NCBI GenBank assembly: GCA_030672305.1
Contig: DAOVGR010000074.1
Span: forward strand, 1 to 55,184
Origin: Thermoplasmatales archaeon
GTDB taxonomy: Archaea; Thermoplasmatota; E2; DHVEG-1
Length of the DNA stretch: 55,184 nucleotides
Direction: 5' to 3'
Part shown: piece after piece, positions 34,591-45,947 of the stretch
Layout of the letters: each line of letters starts with the position of its first letter
Numbering within the stretch: position 1 is the first letter of the stretch
Made by a program: the position numbers and the translations under genes
The notes under the pieces: generated by a model
The model's input: only the letters and a program-made list of their open reading frames with translations
What the model was told of the DNA's origin: nothing
The model's database searches: none

Positions 34591-36585
34591 ATGAAAAAAA
34601 CTACAATAGTTGTCCATCAAAAATATATAAATGATGTGATAAAAAATCTCCATGAAACTGGAGTTATGGAGATAATTGACATTTCAAAAGCAAAGGAAGA
34701 AGCTTTAGAAAATGATGAATACTCACAAATGCAAAATGATGCTGAAACTTGCATTACTTATGAATTGCGTATTTCAAGATTAATAGATATTTTAAAAAAA
34801 ATTAAACCTAAAAAAAGTGGAATAAAAGCAATATTTCATCCAGATTTACCTGAAATAAAACCTGTAGAGGATCGCAGTCTTGATGAAATGAATTCATATG
34901 CAGAAGGTCTTTTAGAAGAAATTGAGAAAAAAATTTTAGAGCACGATAAGAAATTACAAGATTTTATCGATAGAACTGAAAAAATAAATCATGATATCAA
35001 TCAATTGAAGTATATTAAGAATTTTGATTTAGATATATCATATATTGGTGAGTCTGCATATCTTTATGTTAAGGTGGGTATAACAAGTGATTTTGATACC
35101 TTAAGTAAGGAAATCAAGGCTTTGGAAAAATCTATTATTTTTTCTCATCAGATCGGAAGTGGTAAGGACGTCCAATGGGCTGTTTTGATTGCTGTTCATA
35201 TATCTGAAAAAGAAAAAATTATGAAAATATGCAGAGAAAAAATAACAGAATTTGATTTACAAGTTACTTCGGGTTCGCCTAATGAACTTTTAAAATCATT
35301 ACAAAATGAAAAAAAGGAAATTGAAAAGGAAAAGAAAAAAATCGTTTCAGATTTAAGAAATTTTACTAAAGAGCAACTTGATGATTTGCTTGCTTTAAGA
35401 GAAGAATTAAAAATTGAGAGAGTTAGAAAGGAAGTATCTAAGAATTTTGACATGACAGATTCAACATATATAATAAATGGTTGGGTTTTAGAAAAAAATG
35501 AGGAAACATTGAGAGCGTCCTTAACAGATGTGTCTAAAGATCATGTGATGTATTATTTCGAAAAACCATCTGCAAATCCTGATAACCCACCAGTACATCT
35601 TAAAACTCCCGAATGGGCAAAACCTTTCAGAACATTTCTAGATTTGTTTGCAACTCCAAAATATAATGAAATAGATCCAATGATCTTCATGGGAATATTT
35701 TTTGTATTGTTCTTTGGTATAATGCTTGGAGATGCTGGGTATGGTCTTTTACTTCTTATTCTCTCAATTTTTGGATATATAAAATTTTCAAAAATCAGTG
35801 AGACTATTAAAAATTGGTCTTTTATGGGTATTTGGCTTGCCTTAGTCACTATAATTTTTGGGGTCTTGACCAATAGTTTTTTCGGTGATCTTATACCACG
35901 TTTTATTTTTAATAATCCAAACCAGCAACTTTATAGTTTAACAATTGCTGGTGCACATTTTCCTATCGAGCCCCTCCGTGATCCTCTTGTAATTTTAGTA
36001 ATGGCACTTTTATTTGGTCTTATTCATCTTAATCTTGGTATTATCTTAGCAATTTATCAATCCTATAAAAGAAAGGATTTTAATTCTTTAGTTACCCAAC
36101 ACCTTTCTTGGATGCCACTTCAAATTGGTGGAGGCTTACTAATTGGGTCGCTTTTATTTCATATGTGGGATTTGGGAACAATTGAATTCTATTTAGCAGT
36201 AATTCTTTTAATTATCGGCCTTATTTTACGATTAAAACATTCAGGTCCACTTGGTTTCTTTGATATTACTGGTTATATCGGTGATTGGCTATCGTATGCA
36301 AGGTTGCTTGCGCTTGGTCTAGGAACAACAGGTATGGCTCTTGCATTTAATATAGTGGCAGAGATTATTCCTAATATGATACCAATTGTAGGAATAATTA
36401 TTTCTCCAATTATTCTTATTATTGCACATGCTGCAAACCTTGGTCTTCAAACTCTTGGTGCTGGAGTGCATTCTCTTAGACTTCAATATGTTGAATTTTT
36501 TAATAGATTTTATGAAGGAGGCGGAAAAAAATTTGAACCCTTCTCAATAAAAAGAAAATATACTAAAATAGAAGAATTAAAATAA
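34591..36585 (+). CDS. atpI: A/V-type ATP synthase subunit I (a subunit)
   Basis: 664 residues, normal length. The cytosolic N-terminal half (about 1-340) has long coiled coils. Seven or so membrane helices follow from PMIFMGIFFVLFFGIMLGDAGYG. The essential arginine for ion transfer is Arg571 in DWLSYARLLALGL. It forms the ion half-channels against the K ring. The preceding gene is subunit H; the K ring gene follows after 21 nt. Confidence 0.95.
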   Translation: MKKTTIVVHQKYINDVIKNLHETGVMEIIDISKAKEEALENDEYSQMQNDAETCITYELRISRLIDILKKIKPKKSGIKAIFHPDLPEIKPVEDRSLDEMNSYAEGLLEEIEKKILEHDKKLQDFIDRTEKINHDINQLKYIKNFDLDISYIGESAYLYVKVGITSDFDTLSKEIKALEKSIIFSHQIGSGKDVQWAVLIAVHISEKEKIMKICREKITEFDLQVTSGSPNELLKSLQNEKKEIEKEKKKIVSDLRNFTKEQLDDLLALREELKIERVRKEVSKNFDMTDSTYIINGWVLEKNEETLRASLTDVSKDHVMYYFEKPSANPDNPPVHLKTPEWAKPFRTFLDLFATPKYNEIDPMIFMGIFFVLFFGIMLGDAGYGLLLLILSIFGYIKFSKISETIKNWSFMGIWLALVTIIFGVLTNSFFGDLIPRFIFNNPNQQLYSLTIAGAHFPIEPLRDPLVILVMALLFGLIHLNLGIILAIYQSYKRKDFNSLVTQHLSWMPLQIGGGLLIGSLLFHMWDLGTIEFYLAVILLIIGLILRLKHSGPLGFFDITGYIGDWLSYARLLALGLGTTGMALAFNIVAEIIPNMIPIVGIIISPIILIIAHAANLGLQTLGAGVHSLRLQYVEFFNRFYEGGGKKFEPFSIKRKYTKIEELK

Positions 36586-36606
36586 AAAAATTAGGAGGAC
36601 AAAAAA

Positions 36607-37191
36607 ATGAAAATAAGAAAAATGAAAGCAAGAGCATCATTAATGATATTAGCAATGATAGCCCTAGTAATAGCAATGGGAACCGTAATTGCTGATCCTT
36701 TGACAGGAGTGGAGGGAGAAACGCAATCAATGATAATAATAGGTTGTGCACTTTCCATGGGTATAGCTGGAATAGGTTCTGCGATGGGGCTAATGCTTGC
36801 TGGTTCTTCTGCTGTTGCAGTGACTGCTGAAAAGCCAGACTTGTTTGGTAAATGTCTAGTATTTCAAGTGTTACCAATGACTCAAGCAGTTTATGGTTTA
36901 CTAACTGCTATCTTACTGATGATGGGTGCAGGATTACTAGGAGGTGCTGGAGGAGCAGATCTGTCAAATCCTATGCTTGGAGTTTCTGCAATTGGAATAG
37001 GACTTGTAGTTGGACTTACAGGAATATCTGCTGCTAATCAAGGACAGGTAGCAAGCTCATCTATTGCTGCAACTGCTAGAAATCCAGACGTTGCTGCTAG
37101 AGGTATAATTTATACTGTAATGCCTGAGACAATTGCTATCTTTGGACTGCTTGTAGGAATACTTCTTATGACTGGATTAGGATTGTTATAA
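36607..37191 (+). CDS. atpK: A/V-type ATP synthase subunit K (proteolipid, double hairpin)
   Basis: 194 residues. An extra N-terminal hydrophobic segment (about 10-29) reads like a cleavable signal. Two alpha-hairpins follow. Only the second has the ion-carrying carboxylate, Glu174 (MPETIAIFG); the first has Met91 at that place. Leu89, Thr92, Gln93, Gln145 and Glu174 match the five Na+ ligands of Enterococcus hirae NtpK (L61, T64, Q65, Q110, E139), so sodium coupling is likely. A strong AGGAGG ribosome site fits high expression. Confidence 0.93.
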   Translation: MKIRKMKARASLMILAMIALVIAMGTVIADPLTGVEGETQSMIIIGCALSMGIAGIGSAMGLMLAGSSAVAVTAEKPDLFGKCLVFQVLPMTQAVYGLLTAILLMMGAGLLGGAGGADLSNPMLGVSAIGIGLVVGLTGISAANQGQVASSSIAATARNPDVAARGIIYTVMPETIAIFGLLVGILLMTGLGLL

Positions 37192-37203
37192 AAAGGAAGT
37201 TAT

Positions 37204-37764
37204 ATGACAGCAGAAAAAATCATTGAACAAATCAAAATAGATACAGATAATGAGATAAAGAAAATAATAACAAATGCAGAGGAACAAGCAAAAAATATTA
37301 TCAGAAATACCAAAAAAGAAGCAGAACAAGATGTCAATAGGATTCTGTCAAACGGTAAACAACAAAGTGAAAATATTAAAAAAATCCATATTTCTAAAGC
37401 AAACCAAGATATTAAAAGAGAAATCATGAACGCAAGAGAAGATATCATAGAGCAATGTTTCACAAAAGCACATCACGAATTATCGATTATGAAAGGAAAA
37501 AATTACGAAAAAATAGTTAAAAAACTAATAGAAGACGGGATGAATAAACTTAGAAGAAAATGTTCACTTTTAATTTCTAGAGCATCTGATAAAACAATAG
37601 CAGAAGAACTAGGATTGTCCATTGAAGGTCGTATTGAAACCGCAGGTGGAGTAATAATTAAATCAATCGATAGTAGAGTAACACTTGATTATACCTTTGA
37701 TGGAATACTTAAGAGAGAGAAAGGAAGAATAAGAAGAAAAGTAGGAAAGATACTTTTCTCATAA
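37204..37764 (+). CDS. atpE: A/V-type ATP synthase subunit E (peripheral stalk)
   Basis: 186 residues. A long N-terminal coiled coil (about 1-95) precedes a globular C-terminal domain with GGVIIKSIDSRVTLDYTFD, the conserved head-binding part. It begins 12 nt after subunit K. Confidence 0.92.
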   Translation: MTAEKIIEQIKIDTDNEIKKIITNAEEQAKNIIRNTKKEAEQDVNRILSNGKQQSENIKKIHISKANQDIKREIMNAREDIIEQCFTKAHHELSIMKGKNYEKIVKKLIEDGMNKLRRKCSLLISRASDKTIAEELGLSIEGRIETAGGVIIKSIDSRVTLDYTFDGILKREKGRIRRKVGKILFS

Positions 37765-37779
37765 ATAATGGGGTAGATA

Positions 37780-38907
37780 ATGTTGTTTGGATTTATTCTT
37801 GATCCTTATAATTATCCATTTTGGATTCTAATAGTTACAATTATATTTGTAGTTGTAGCTTTAATATCCAGACCTTTTTCAACTTATGTAATGTTTACAT
37901 ATCCTAATGCAAAATATGAAGCTATAGGAAATCCTTTTATTTCAGATAAAGAACTAAACCGTGTTATAGATACTAAAGATTTATTAAATTTTAAGGAGGC
38001 ATTAAATGCTTCAAAAGATTATAATTTGTCTGGTGATAATACCTATGAAATACAACAATCACTAGATGATAATTTAATTCAAACAATAAAGATGATGCAA
38101 AAAGAGAGTTCAAAAAAAATGAATGGTTTTTTTAATACATTCATTGAAAAATTTGATATCTATCTGATTAAGAATACGATAAAATATAAACTTGAAAATA
38201 AAAAAATTAATGACGAATTAATAAATAAAGCAATACTACCAACAACAAAGACTTTGCTACAGAAAATAATGGAATCTGAAAAACAAAATATTTCTGAAAT
38301 TTTAAAAAATTATGGCTTTGAAAAAGATGTAATTGATGCTGTCACAGAAGATACATTTGATTTATTAAAAATTGATACCACAATTGAAAAATACATTATA
38401 AATAAATTTAAGGATATCAAAGTACCATATAAATGTGAAAGTGCTAAACATAAATTCGTTGGGACCTTAATGGATACAATCACGATAAAAAATATTCTTA
38501 GGGCAAAGCAACTTGGATATAATGAGGAATCATGTAAGAAACTATTCCTTGGTGAAGGACAAGAAATTGCTTCATGGAAATTTAAGGAAATAGCAGAGCT
38601 TGATTCTGTTCCACATGTAATCTCTGGTCTTGAGGGTACTTCATATTATGATTCATTAAAAAATGTAATAGAGGAGTACAATAAGGTTAAATCAGTCCAA
38701 GTACTGGAGAATGCTCTTGATTCTAATTTATTAAAATTAGTAGAAGATATTTCTACAAAAAATTATGTAACGATTGGTCCTACAATTAGGTTTATTGTTT
38801 CAAAAGAATTTGAAATCGAGAATTTAAAAATTGTAGCAAAAGGGATTAGTGAAGGTCTTTCTACCGATATTGTAAAAAATTATTTAGTTAAGGAGGCAAC
38901 TTCATGA
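37780..38907 (+). CDS. atpC: A/V-type ATP synthase subunit C (d subunit)
   Basis: 375 residues. All-helical socket between the rotor ring and the central stalk. The N-terminus is more hydrophobic than usual (PYNYPFWILIVTIIFVVVALI), a possible membrane segment in front of the normal C fold (YPNAKYEAIGNPFIS). Its end overlaps subunit F by 4 nt (ATGA), so translation is coupled. Confidence 0.9.
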   Translation: MLFGFILDPYNYPFWILIVTIIFVVVALISRPFSTYVMFTYPNAKYEAIGNPFISDKELNRVIDTKDLLNFKEALNASKDYNLSGDNTYEIQQSLDDNLIQTIKMMQKESSKKMNGFFNTFIEKFDIYLIKNTIKYKLENKKINDELINKAILPTTKTLLQKIMESEKQNISEILKNYGFEKDVIDAVTEDTFDLLKIDTTIEKYIINKFKDIKVPYKCESAKHKFVGTLMDTITIKNILRAKQLGYNEESCKKLFLGEGQEIASWKFKEIAELDSVPHVISGLEGTSYYDSLKNVIEEYNKVKSVQVLENALDSNLLKLVEDISTKNYVTIGPTIRFIVSKEFEIENLKIVAKGISEGLSTDIVKNYLVKEATS

Positions 38908-39218
38908 AAATAGCAGTTTTATGTGACAATGATACTGCTGTTGGCTTTAGACTTGCAGGTATACAGGATGTATTTATTCCAGATGGTAGTAAAAAAGAAA
39001 TTTGGAACAAAATATGTGAGAGAGATGATATTGGAATATTATTTATCACAGAGAAAATTGCAGAGGCTCTTGGTAAATATCTAAAAGATTACAGAGTAAG
39101 CCATGATACCCCGATAATTGTTGAAATACCGAATAAAAAAGGACGATTGAAAGATCATGTGGATTTTATTTCACAATTAATTAAAAAAGCAGTTGGAGTT
39201 GAAGTGGAAAAAAGATAA
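38904..39218 (+). CDS. atpF: A/V-type ATP synthase subunit F
   Basis: 104 residues with the Rossmann-like N-terminus (MKIAVLCDNDTAVGFRLAGI) and TPIIVEIPNKKG typical of the family. Central stalk subunit with D. It overlaps C by 4 nt. Confidence 0.92.
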   Translation: MKIAVLCDNDTAVGFRLAGIQDVFIPDGSKKEIWNKICERDDIGILFITEKIAEALGKYLKDYRVSHDTPIIVEIPNKKGRLKDHVDFISQLIKKAVGVEVEKR

Positions 39219-39239
39219 TTATATTTGGAGGCAAAATGC

Positions 39240-41018
39240 ATGACAAATGAATCACAAAAAGGAAAAATAATCAGAATCTCTGGCCCTGTTATTGAAGCAG
39301 ATGGAATGCGTGGGGCAAAAATGTATGATGTTGTAAAGGTCGGAGAGAAGAATTTAATTGGAGAGATTATTCGTCTGGATAAGGATAATGCAATTATTCA
39401 GGTTTATGAAGATACTGTTGGTTTAAAACCTGGTGAAAAAGTAATATCTACAGGTATGCCTCTCTCTGTAGAATTAGGGCCGGGATTACTTACTAATATT
39501 TATGATGGTATACAGCGACCGTTACCAGGTATATATGAAAAAACAGGAGACTACATTGAGCGTGGTGTAGAAATACCAGCTCTTGACAGAAAAAAGAAAT
39601 GGCATTTTAAACCACTTGCAAAAGCAGGGGATAAAGTCAATGGTTGTGATGTGATTGGAGAGGTTCAAGAAACATCAATAATTTTGCATAAAATCATTAT
39701 TCCACCTGATGTAAGTGGTAAAATTTTAAAAATCAATACAGAAGGTGATTATACAGTTGTAGATGATATTGCATTAGTTTCAACTGATAAGGGTGATATA
39801 AAACTTCAAATGATGCAAAAATGGCCTGTCAGGAAATTAAGACCTATTGCTAAAAAATATGATCCAACACTTCCTTTGATTACTGGTCAACGTATAATCG
39901 ATACTTTTTTCCCTATTGCAAAAGGTGGAACAGCTGCTATTCCTGGTGGCTTTGGAACTGGAAAAACAGTAATGCTGCATCAGCTTGCAAAATGGAGTGA
40001 TGCACAAGTAGTTGTATATGTTGGATGTGGTGAACGAGGGAATGAAATGACAGATGTACTTCGTGAGTTTCCTGAACTTGAAGATCCAAAATCAGGTGAA
40101 CCTCTAATGAATCGTACTGTTCTAATTGCAAACACATCAAACATGCCGGTTGCTGCAAGAGATGCAAGTGTCTATACTGGTATTACAATCGCAGAATATT
40201 ATCGAGATATGGGTTATGATGTAGCCTTAATGGCTGATAGTACCTCTCGGTTGGCAGAAGCAATGAGAGAGATATCTGGCCGTCTTGAAGAAATGCCCGG
40301 TGAAGAGGGATACCCTGCCTATCTTGCATCTAGACTTGCAGAGTTCTACGAGAGAGCAGGACGAGTTAAACTTCTTGGCACAAAGGATAGAGAAGGTTCT
40401 GTATCTGTAATGGGTGCAGTTTCCCCTCCTGGAGGAGATTTTTCTGAACCTGTTGCTCAAAATACGCTTCGTATAGTAAAAGTATTCTGGGCTCTTGATG
40501 CTGACCTTGCAGATAGAAGGCATTTTCCATCGATAAATTGGTTGAAATCATATTCTCTTTATCTTGGTGAAATCCAATCTTGGTGGAATAAAGAAATTGG
40601 AGAGGATTGGCTTAAACTAAGAAATAAAGCTATGGCTTTACTTCAAAAAGAATCAGAGCTTGAGGAAATAGTAAAACTTGTAGGACCTGACGCTCTTCCG
40701 CCACGAGAAAGAGCACTTCTTGAAAGTGCTAGAATGATTCGAGAGGATTTCCTTCAACAAAGTGCATTTCACGAAATTGATACTTATTGTCCAGGTAAAA
40801 AACAATATGAGATGCTAAAACTTGTGCTTGATTTTTCTGATAAAATTCAGCAAGCAGTTGAGAAAAATGTACATATGGATGACATTTTAGCTATGAAATC
40901 TTGTGAAAACCTTGCTAGGATGAAAACGGTTCCAAACAAGGAATTTGAGAAAAGATTTAAAGATATAGAAAAAGAACTCGATAAAGAGTTAGAATCTCTT
41001 ATAATGCGGGGTGACTGA
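39240..41018 (+). CDS. atpA: A/V-type ATP synthase catalytic subunit A
   Basis: 592 residues from the ATG at 39240, chosen for the GGAGG 9 nt upstream; a TTG at 39225 is less likely. Walker A GGFGTGKT at 236-243, Walker B-type [10 protein letters not shown], and the non-homologous region (about 110-190) characteristic of A subunits. Three copies alternate with B in the head. No intein. The stop is 1 nt from the B start. Confidence 0.97.
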   Translation: MTNESQKGKIIRISGPVIEADGMRGAKMYDVVKVGEKNLIGEIIRLDKDNAIIQVYEDTVGLKPGEKVISTGMPLSVELGPGLLTNIYDGIQRPLPGIYEKTGDYIERGVEIPALDRKKKWHFKPLAKAGDKVNGCDVIGEVQETSIILHKIIIPPDVSGKILKINTEGDYTVVDDIALVSTDKGDIKLQMMQKWPVRKLRPIAKKYDPTLPLITGQRIIDTFFPIAKGGTAAIPGGFGTGKTVMLHQLAKWSDAQVVVYVGCGERGNEMTDVLREFPELEDPKSGEPLMNRTVLIANTSNMPVAARDASVYTGITIAEYYRDMGYDVALMADSTSRLAEAMREISGRLEEMPGEEGYPAYLASRLAEFYERAGRVKLLGTKDREGSVSVMGAVSPPGGDFSEPVAQNTLRIVKVFWALDADLADRRHFPSINWLKSYSLYLGEIQSWWNKEIGEDWLKLRNKAMALLQKESELEEIVKLVGPDALPPRERALLESARMIREDFLQQSAFHEIDTYCPGKKQYEMLKLVLDFSDKIQQAVEKNVHMDDILAMKSCENLARMKTVPNKEFEKRFKDIEKELDKELESLIMRGD

Positions 41019-41019
41019 A

Positions 41020-42414
41020 ATGAGTAATAAGGATATTGAATATTTTTCAGTTTCTGAGGTTGCTGGTCCTCTCATGATTGTTGAGGGAATAAAAGATGTT
41101 GCATACAATGAGGTTGTAAAAATTAAGACATCATTTGGAGAGGAACGGACGGGCCAGGTTCTTGAAGCATTTATGGATAAAGCAATTGTACAAGTTTTTG
41201 AAGGAACAAAAGGACTTGACACTAAAAACACATCAGCACGTTTTATTGGGGAAACAATGAAACTTGGAGTTGCAAAGGATATTCTAGGGCGGGTTTTTGA
41301 TGGTACTGGTAATCCAATTGATGATGCTCCGCCAATAATACCTGATGATAGGAGAGATATTAATGGTAATCCAATAAATCCTTATGCAAGAGAATATCCA
41401 AGTGAATTTATTCAAACCGGTATTTCTACAATTGATGGTCTTAATACTCTTGTTCGTGGTCAGAAATTACCAATTTTTTCAGGAGCAGGTTTACCTCATA
41501 ATGAAATGGCTGCTCAAATTGCTAGACAAGCAAGAGTATTAGGTAAAGAAGAAACATTTGCAGTTGTTTTTTGTGCTATGGGAATTACTGCTGAAGAAGC
41601 TAATCTTTTCATAAGAGATTTTGAAAATACTGGAGCTCTTGAAAGGACAGTTATGTTTTTAAATCTAGCTGATGACCCAACAATTGAAAGAATTATCCTG
41701 CCTCGTATGGCACTTACATGTGCTGAATATCTTGCTTTTGATCTCAATATGCAGGTTCTAATTATTCTTACTGATTTAACTAATTATGCTGAAGCTCTCC
41801 GTGAAATTGCAGCAGCAAGGGAGGAAGTTCCTGGTCGTAGAGGGTATCCAGGTTATATGTATACAGATCTTGCTACACTCTATGAAAGAGCAGGTAGAAT
41901 CAAGGGCAAGAAAGGTTCAATTACACAGATTCCGATGCTTACAATGCCAGATGATGATATTACGCATCCAATCCCAGATTTAACTGGTTATATCACTGAA
42001 GGACAGATCGTACTAAATAGAGGATTGCATAAAAAAGATATTTACCCTCCTGTTGCTGTTTTACCATGTTTATCTCGTTTGATGGATAGAGGTATAGGTA
42101 AGGATAGAACTCGCGAGGATCATGCCGGGGTATCAAACCAACTTTATGCTGCCTATGCTGAGGGATGTGATTTAAGAGATCTTGTTGCTATTGTTGGTGA
42201 AGATGCATTATCTGATAGAGATAGAAAATTCTTAAAATTTGCAGATGAATTTGAGAAAAAATTTGTAACTCAAGATACTCATGAGAATAGAAGTATTATA
42301 AAAACTCTTACAATTGGATGGAACTTACTTTCTGGGTTACCAAAATCTGAACTTAAAAAAATTGATGAAAAATACATAGAGAAATATTATCCAAAAATTG
42401 AGAGAAAAGAATAA
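41020..42414 (+). CDS. atpB: A/V-type ATP synthase subunit B
   Basis: 464 residues from the ATG at 41020; the GGGGTGA ribosome site overlaps the end of A. Non-catalytic nucleotide-type subunit: it has [18 protein letters not shown] in place of a Walker A, and [21 protein letters not shown] further on. One base separates it from A and two from D. Confidence 0.97.
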   Translation: MSNKDIEYFSVSEVAGPLMIVEGIKDVAYNEVVKIKTSFGEERTGQVLEAFMDKAIVQVFEGTKGLDTKNTSARFIGETMKLGVAKDILGRVFDGTGNPIDDAPPIIPDDRRDINGNPINPYAREYPSEFIQTGISTIDGLNTLVRGQKLPIFSGAGLPHNEMAAQIARQARVLGKEETFAVVFCAMGITAEEANLFIRDFENTGALERTVMFLNLADDPTIERIILPRMALTCAEYLAFDLNMQVLIILTDLTNYAEALREIAAAREEVPGRRGYPGYMYTDLATLYERAGRIKGKKGSITQIPMLTMPDDDITHPIPDLTGYITEGQIVLNRGLHKKDIYPPVAVLPCLSRLMDRGIGKDRTREDHAGVSNQLYAAYAEGCDLRDLVAIVGEDALSDRDRKFLKFADEFEKKFVTQDTHENRSIIKTLTIGWNLLSGLPKSELKKIDEKYIEKYYPKIERKE

Positions 42415-42416
42415 TT

Positions 42417-43058
42417 ATGGCTGAACAAATAATTGAGGGTGTAAGCCCGACAAGAATGGATTTACTTGATATTCGAAAAAAATTAATTCTTGCTAAAAAA
42501 GGACATAAACTTTTGGAAGAAAAACGAGATGCTCTTGTTGAAAGATTCTTTGATATTATTGATAAAAAAAATCAGTTATCAAAGGATATTGGTGAAGAAT
42601 TTAAAGAAGCATTCTTATCTTTAATTCAGGCTCAAATGATTTTGGGTGAAAGTAAAGTTGAAGAATCATCATTTTTAACAGAAAGTATTGGGGAGATCTT
42701 ATTTGAAGAAGACAATATTATGGGAGTAAAAATTCCTAATATAAACACACAAAACTTAAAAACTGAGATTAAACCTTCATATGGATTTTTTGAAACGTGT
42801 TCAAAATTGGACGATGCACAAGTAAGTTTCTATAATATTTTAATGAAACTTATTCAGCTAGCAGATCTTGAAGCTGGAATAAAATCTCTTGCTGTTGAAA
42901 TAGAAAAAACAAAAAGAAGAGTAAATGTGCTTGAAAATGTTTTGATTCCAAAACTAGTTGCAACACGTAAATATATTGAGATGCAGCTTGAGGAAAGAGA
43001 ACGAGAGGATTTTCTTAGAAGAAAAAGAATCAAAGCAATACTTGAATCAAAAAAATAA
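42417..43058 (+). CDS. atpD: A/V-type ATP synthase subunit D
   Basis: 213 residues, coiled-coil central shaft. Landmarks: VSPTRMDLLDIRKKLILAKKGHKLLEEKRD at the start and RRVNVLENVLIPKL near the end. It rotates within the A3B3 head together with F. Confidence 0.95.
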   Translation: MAEQIIEGVSPTRMDLLDIRKKLILAKKGHKLLEEKRDALVERFFDIIDKKNQLSKDIGEEFKEAFLSLIQAQMILGESKVEESSFLTESIGEILFEEDNIMGVKIPNINTQNLKTEIKPSYGFFETCSKLDDAQVSFYNILMKLIQLADLEAGIKSLAVEIEKTKRRVNVLENVLIPKLVATRKYIEMQLEEREREDFLRRKRIKAILESKK

Positions 43059-43062
43059 TAAA

Positions 43063-43221
43063 ATGACTAAATTAGAAGAAGACCCAATATTAGGAAGATT
43101 TTTTGATACGCCTGAGAAAAAAGCAAAATGGTTGGTTCGTATTAAAATAGCTTATATTCTTTGGATAATTTTTGTAATAATAGGGATTTTTTCGTTATTA
43201 TTGTGGCATCTATTTAAATAA
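43063..43221 (+). CDS. small single-helix membrane protein at the end of the ATPase operon
   Basis: 52 residues from the ATG at 43063, 4 nt after the subunit D stop. A polar head (DPILGRFFDTPEKKAKWLVRIK) and one transmembrane helix (about 28-48) follow each other. The tight spacing places it in the ATPase transcript. No family recognised; it may be an assembly or accessory peptide. Confidence 0.65.
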   Translation: MTKLEEDPILGRFFDTPEKKAKWLVRIKIAYILWIIFVIIGIFSLLLWHLFK

Positions 43222-43239
43222 AAAAAGATAGAAAAAGGA

Positions 43240-43677
43240 TTAGATGTCCTTTCCCATTTTCCAAATTGCCTTTATAGCTAAAAGCCCAACAGCTGGAGCA
43301 ACAAATATTGCAAGACATATCGAGATGCCAGCTAACAAAGATCCTATCCATGGCCCAGTTATGTAACTGGTCCAACCCCAGAAAGCACCAGCCATTACTA
43401 GAAGGGCGATTCCAGCCGTTAAAAAGCTCGGTCCTTCTTTTGAAGTTATTGTTCCTTTTCCAATAAATGCTAGTATTCCTACTATTGCACCAATTACTAC
43501 TAGAAGCCATATTACCCAACCACCTGTATCAGTATATATGAATGTTAATTCACCTTCTGCTTCCATTGTATAAGCTGTGTAGAGACCGACTAATAATGCA
43601 ATGAGAATACCAATTAGAAATGCCCAGCTTCCAATTTTGGTATAAATATCTTTTACCATATCCTTCTCCTCCACCAA
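43240..43677 (-). CDS. four-helix membrane protein of unknown function
   Basis: 145 residues. Helices at about 15-33, 47-68, 78-98 and 112-135. A strong GGAGGAGAAGG ribosome site precedes the ATG. Small and glycine/alanine-rich with no charged motif in the helices. No family recognised. Convergent with the ATPase operon and divergent from LonB. Confidence 0.65.
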   Translation of the reverse strand: MVEEKDMVKDIYTKIGSWAFLIGILIALLVGLYTAYTMEAEGELTFIYTDTGGWVIWLLVVIGAIVGILAFIGKGTITSKEGPSFLTAGIALLVMAGAFWGWTSYITGPWIGSLLAGISICLAIFVAPAVGLLAIKAIWKMGKDI

Positions 43678-43792
43678 AATTTTAGTTATTCTTTTGAAAT
43701 AAATATAAGCTTATAAAATTTTCTAGTTTTTTTTATTAAAAGAAACATTGAAATATCATTCTTTTATACAACAGTATTAACTATTTAAGACA

Positions 43793-45871
43793 GTGTTAAA
43801 CGTGAATGAATCAGATAATGAAGAAAAAAAAGAATTAGATTCTCAATTCAATGAAAAAAACAAAAAAGAAATGCCTTCTATTGATAAGTGGATTAAATCT
43901 CAAAACTTTGATACAACACAAGAAATTGAGGTTCCCGAACTTTTGTTAGATCAAGTGATTGGTCAGAATAAATCAGTTGCAATTGTTAGAAAAGCAGCAG
44001 AACAAAAACGACATGTTATGCTAATTGGAGATCCAGGAACTGGAAAATCTATGGTTGCAAGAGCAATGACTGCCTTTCTTCCAAAGGGCGAGCTTGAGGA
44101 TATAATTGCTTATCCAAATGTTGATGATTCAAACACTCCACATATACGGGTAGTTCCTGCAGGAAAGGCAAAAGAGATTGTTAAAGCTCAAAGGGATGAA
44201 TCAAAGAAAAAAAAGGAACAGCAAAGTAGCATGATTGTAACCATAGTTTTTATGATAATTGCTCTTTCAATTTTTGCAGCGATTGCACCTGCAATGACTG
44301 CAGATGGTTTCGATTCTAATAAAGTACAGATACAATGGGCTCTTATAGGTATAATTGTTGCGTTTATGATATTTTTAATATTTTCAAGAGGTGCATTACT
44401 TCAGCGTAAAGAGTTGCAGCAGGTTCCAAAAACACTTGTTGCTCATGAGAAAAACGATTTACCACCATTTATAGATGCAACAGCTGCACATTCTGGTGCT
44501 TTATTAGGAGATGTTCGTCATGATCCTTTTCAATCTGCTGGTTTAGAGACTCCTCCTCATCAGTTAGTGGAAGCTGGAGCAATACATAGGGCACATAAAG
44601 GTGTACTTTATATTGATGAGATAAACACTCTTAATTTGCCTTCTCAACAACATTTGCTTACAGCAATACAAGAAAAAAAATTTCAAGTTACAGGACAATC
44701 AGAACGAAGCTTTGGAGCAATGGTAAAAACAGAACCCGTTCCATGTGACTTTATTTTGGTTTCAGCAGGCAATCTCGATGCTCTAAAAGGTATGCATCCA
44801 GCTCTGCGTTCAAGAATTAGAGGATATGGTTATGAAGTATATCTAAATAGTAATATGGACGATAATTTTGAGAATAGAACTAAACTTATCCGCTTTGTTG
44901 CCCAGGAAGTTAAAAAAGATGAAAAAATACCCCATTTTAATCGTGAAGCTGTTGGTGAAATTATTCATGAAGATCAAAGACGTGCTGGAAGAAAAGGTAA
45001 ATTATCATTACGTTTAAGAGAACTAGGAGGTCTTATTAGAGCTGCGGGTGATGTTGCATATGAGTCTGGAGATAAGATTGTTACAACAGATCATGTAATG
45101 AAAGCAAAAATAATTTCAAAATCACTTGAGCAGCAAGTTGTAGATAGAGCAATAGAGCAACGAAAGGATTATCGTTCTTTTAAAACAACTGGCGAGGAAA
45201 TTGGTGTTGTTAATGGTCTTGCTGTACATACAGCTGATCCTTCAATGAGTGAATTTTCTGGATTAGTATTGCCTATTGTTGCAGAGGTTACCCCTGCTGG
45301 TTCTCAATCTGAAGGAAAGGTTATTGCTACTGGAAAACTCGGTGAAATAGCAAAAGAATCTGTTCTGAATATTTCTGCAATAATTAAGAAATATATGGGT
45401 AGAGATATCACAGAAGTTGACATTCATATTCAATTTATTGGTACTTACGAAGGACTTGAAGGTGATTCAGCTAGTTTATCAGTTATAACAGCAGTTATTT
45501 CTGCAATGGAGAATGTACCTGTAAGACAAGATACTGCAATGACTGGTTCTCTAAGTATTAGGGGAACAGTACTACCTATAGGTGGTGCAACAGCAAAAGT
45601 GGAAGCAGCTGCAAAAGCTGGAATTAAAAGAGTATTAGTTCCAAAATCCAATTTAAATGATGTTCTAATAGAAGATAACTTAAAAGAGAAAATAAAAGTA
45701 ATTCCTGTTGAAACCTTAACAGAAGTTATTGAAAATACTCTTATAGGCCCAGGTAAGAAACAACTTCTTAGTAAACTTAAAGCAATGAAACCTCTAAACA
45801 TAACAGGTAAAGTAGAGCTTGAATCAGAAAAAAAGATTTCAGCATACCCCCCTGAAACAAAAAAAGAGTAA
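43793..45871 (+). CDS. lonB: membrane-anchored ATP-dependent protease LonB
   Basis: 692 residues from a GTG start at 43793 (a second GTG at 43802 is possible). AAA+ domain with Walker A GDPGTGKS at 79-86 and Walker B VLYIDEIN. Two membrane helices (about 145-205) are inserted between the Walker motifs, the archaeal LonB hallmark. The protease domain has catalytic Ser559 (GDSASLS) and Lys602, 43 residues apart as in other Lon enzymes. Degrades damaged and membrane proteins. Confidence 0.95.
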   Translation: MLNVNESDNEEKKELDSQFNEKNKKEMPSIDKWIKSQNFDTTQEIEVPELLLDQVIGQNKSVAIVRKAAEQKRHVMLIGDPGTGKSMVARAMTAFLPKGELEDIIAYPNVDDSNTPHIRVVPAGKAKEIVKAQRDESKKKKEQQSSMIVTIVFMIIALSIFAAIAPAMTADGFDSNKVQIQWALIGIIVAFMIFLIFSRGALLQRKELQQVPKTLVAHEKNDLPPFIDATAAHSGALLGDVRHDPFQSAGLETPPHQLVEAGAIHRAHKGVLYIDEINTLNLPSQQHLLTAIQEKKFQVTGQSERSFGAMVKTEPVPCDFILVSAGNLDALKGMHPALRSRIRGYGYEVYLNSNMDDNFENRTKLIRFVAQEVKKDEKIPHFNREAVGEIIHEDQRRAGRKGKLSLRLRELGGLIRAAGDVAYESGDKIVTTDHVMKAKIISKSLEQQVVDRAIEQRKDYRSFKTTGEEIGVVNGLAVHTADPSMSEFSGLVLPIVAEVTPAGSQSEGKVIATGKLGEIAKESVLNISAIIKKYMGRDITEVDIHIQFIGTYEGLEGDSASLSVITAVISAMENVPVRQDTAMTGSLSIRGTVLPIGGATAKVEAAAKAGIKRVLVPKSNLNDVLIEDNLKEKIKVIPVETLTEVIENTLIGPGKKQLLSKLKAMKPLNITGKVELESEKKISAYPPETKKE

Positions 45872-45947
45872 AACTAATCTTAATTTTTTAACCGAAGTTT
45901 TTAATTAACGTTTTATATCTTCCATTGTATTCTTTTTATGTATTATT

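Noticed and set aside
42958-43062. Longer version of the small protein after ATPase subunit D
   Set aside because: The upstream extension lies wholly inside subunit D in another frame; the ATG at 43063 gives a compact protein 4 nt after the D stop.
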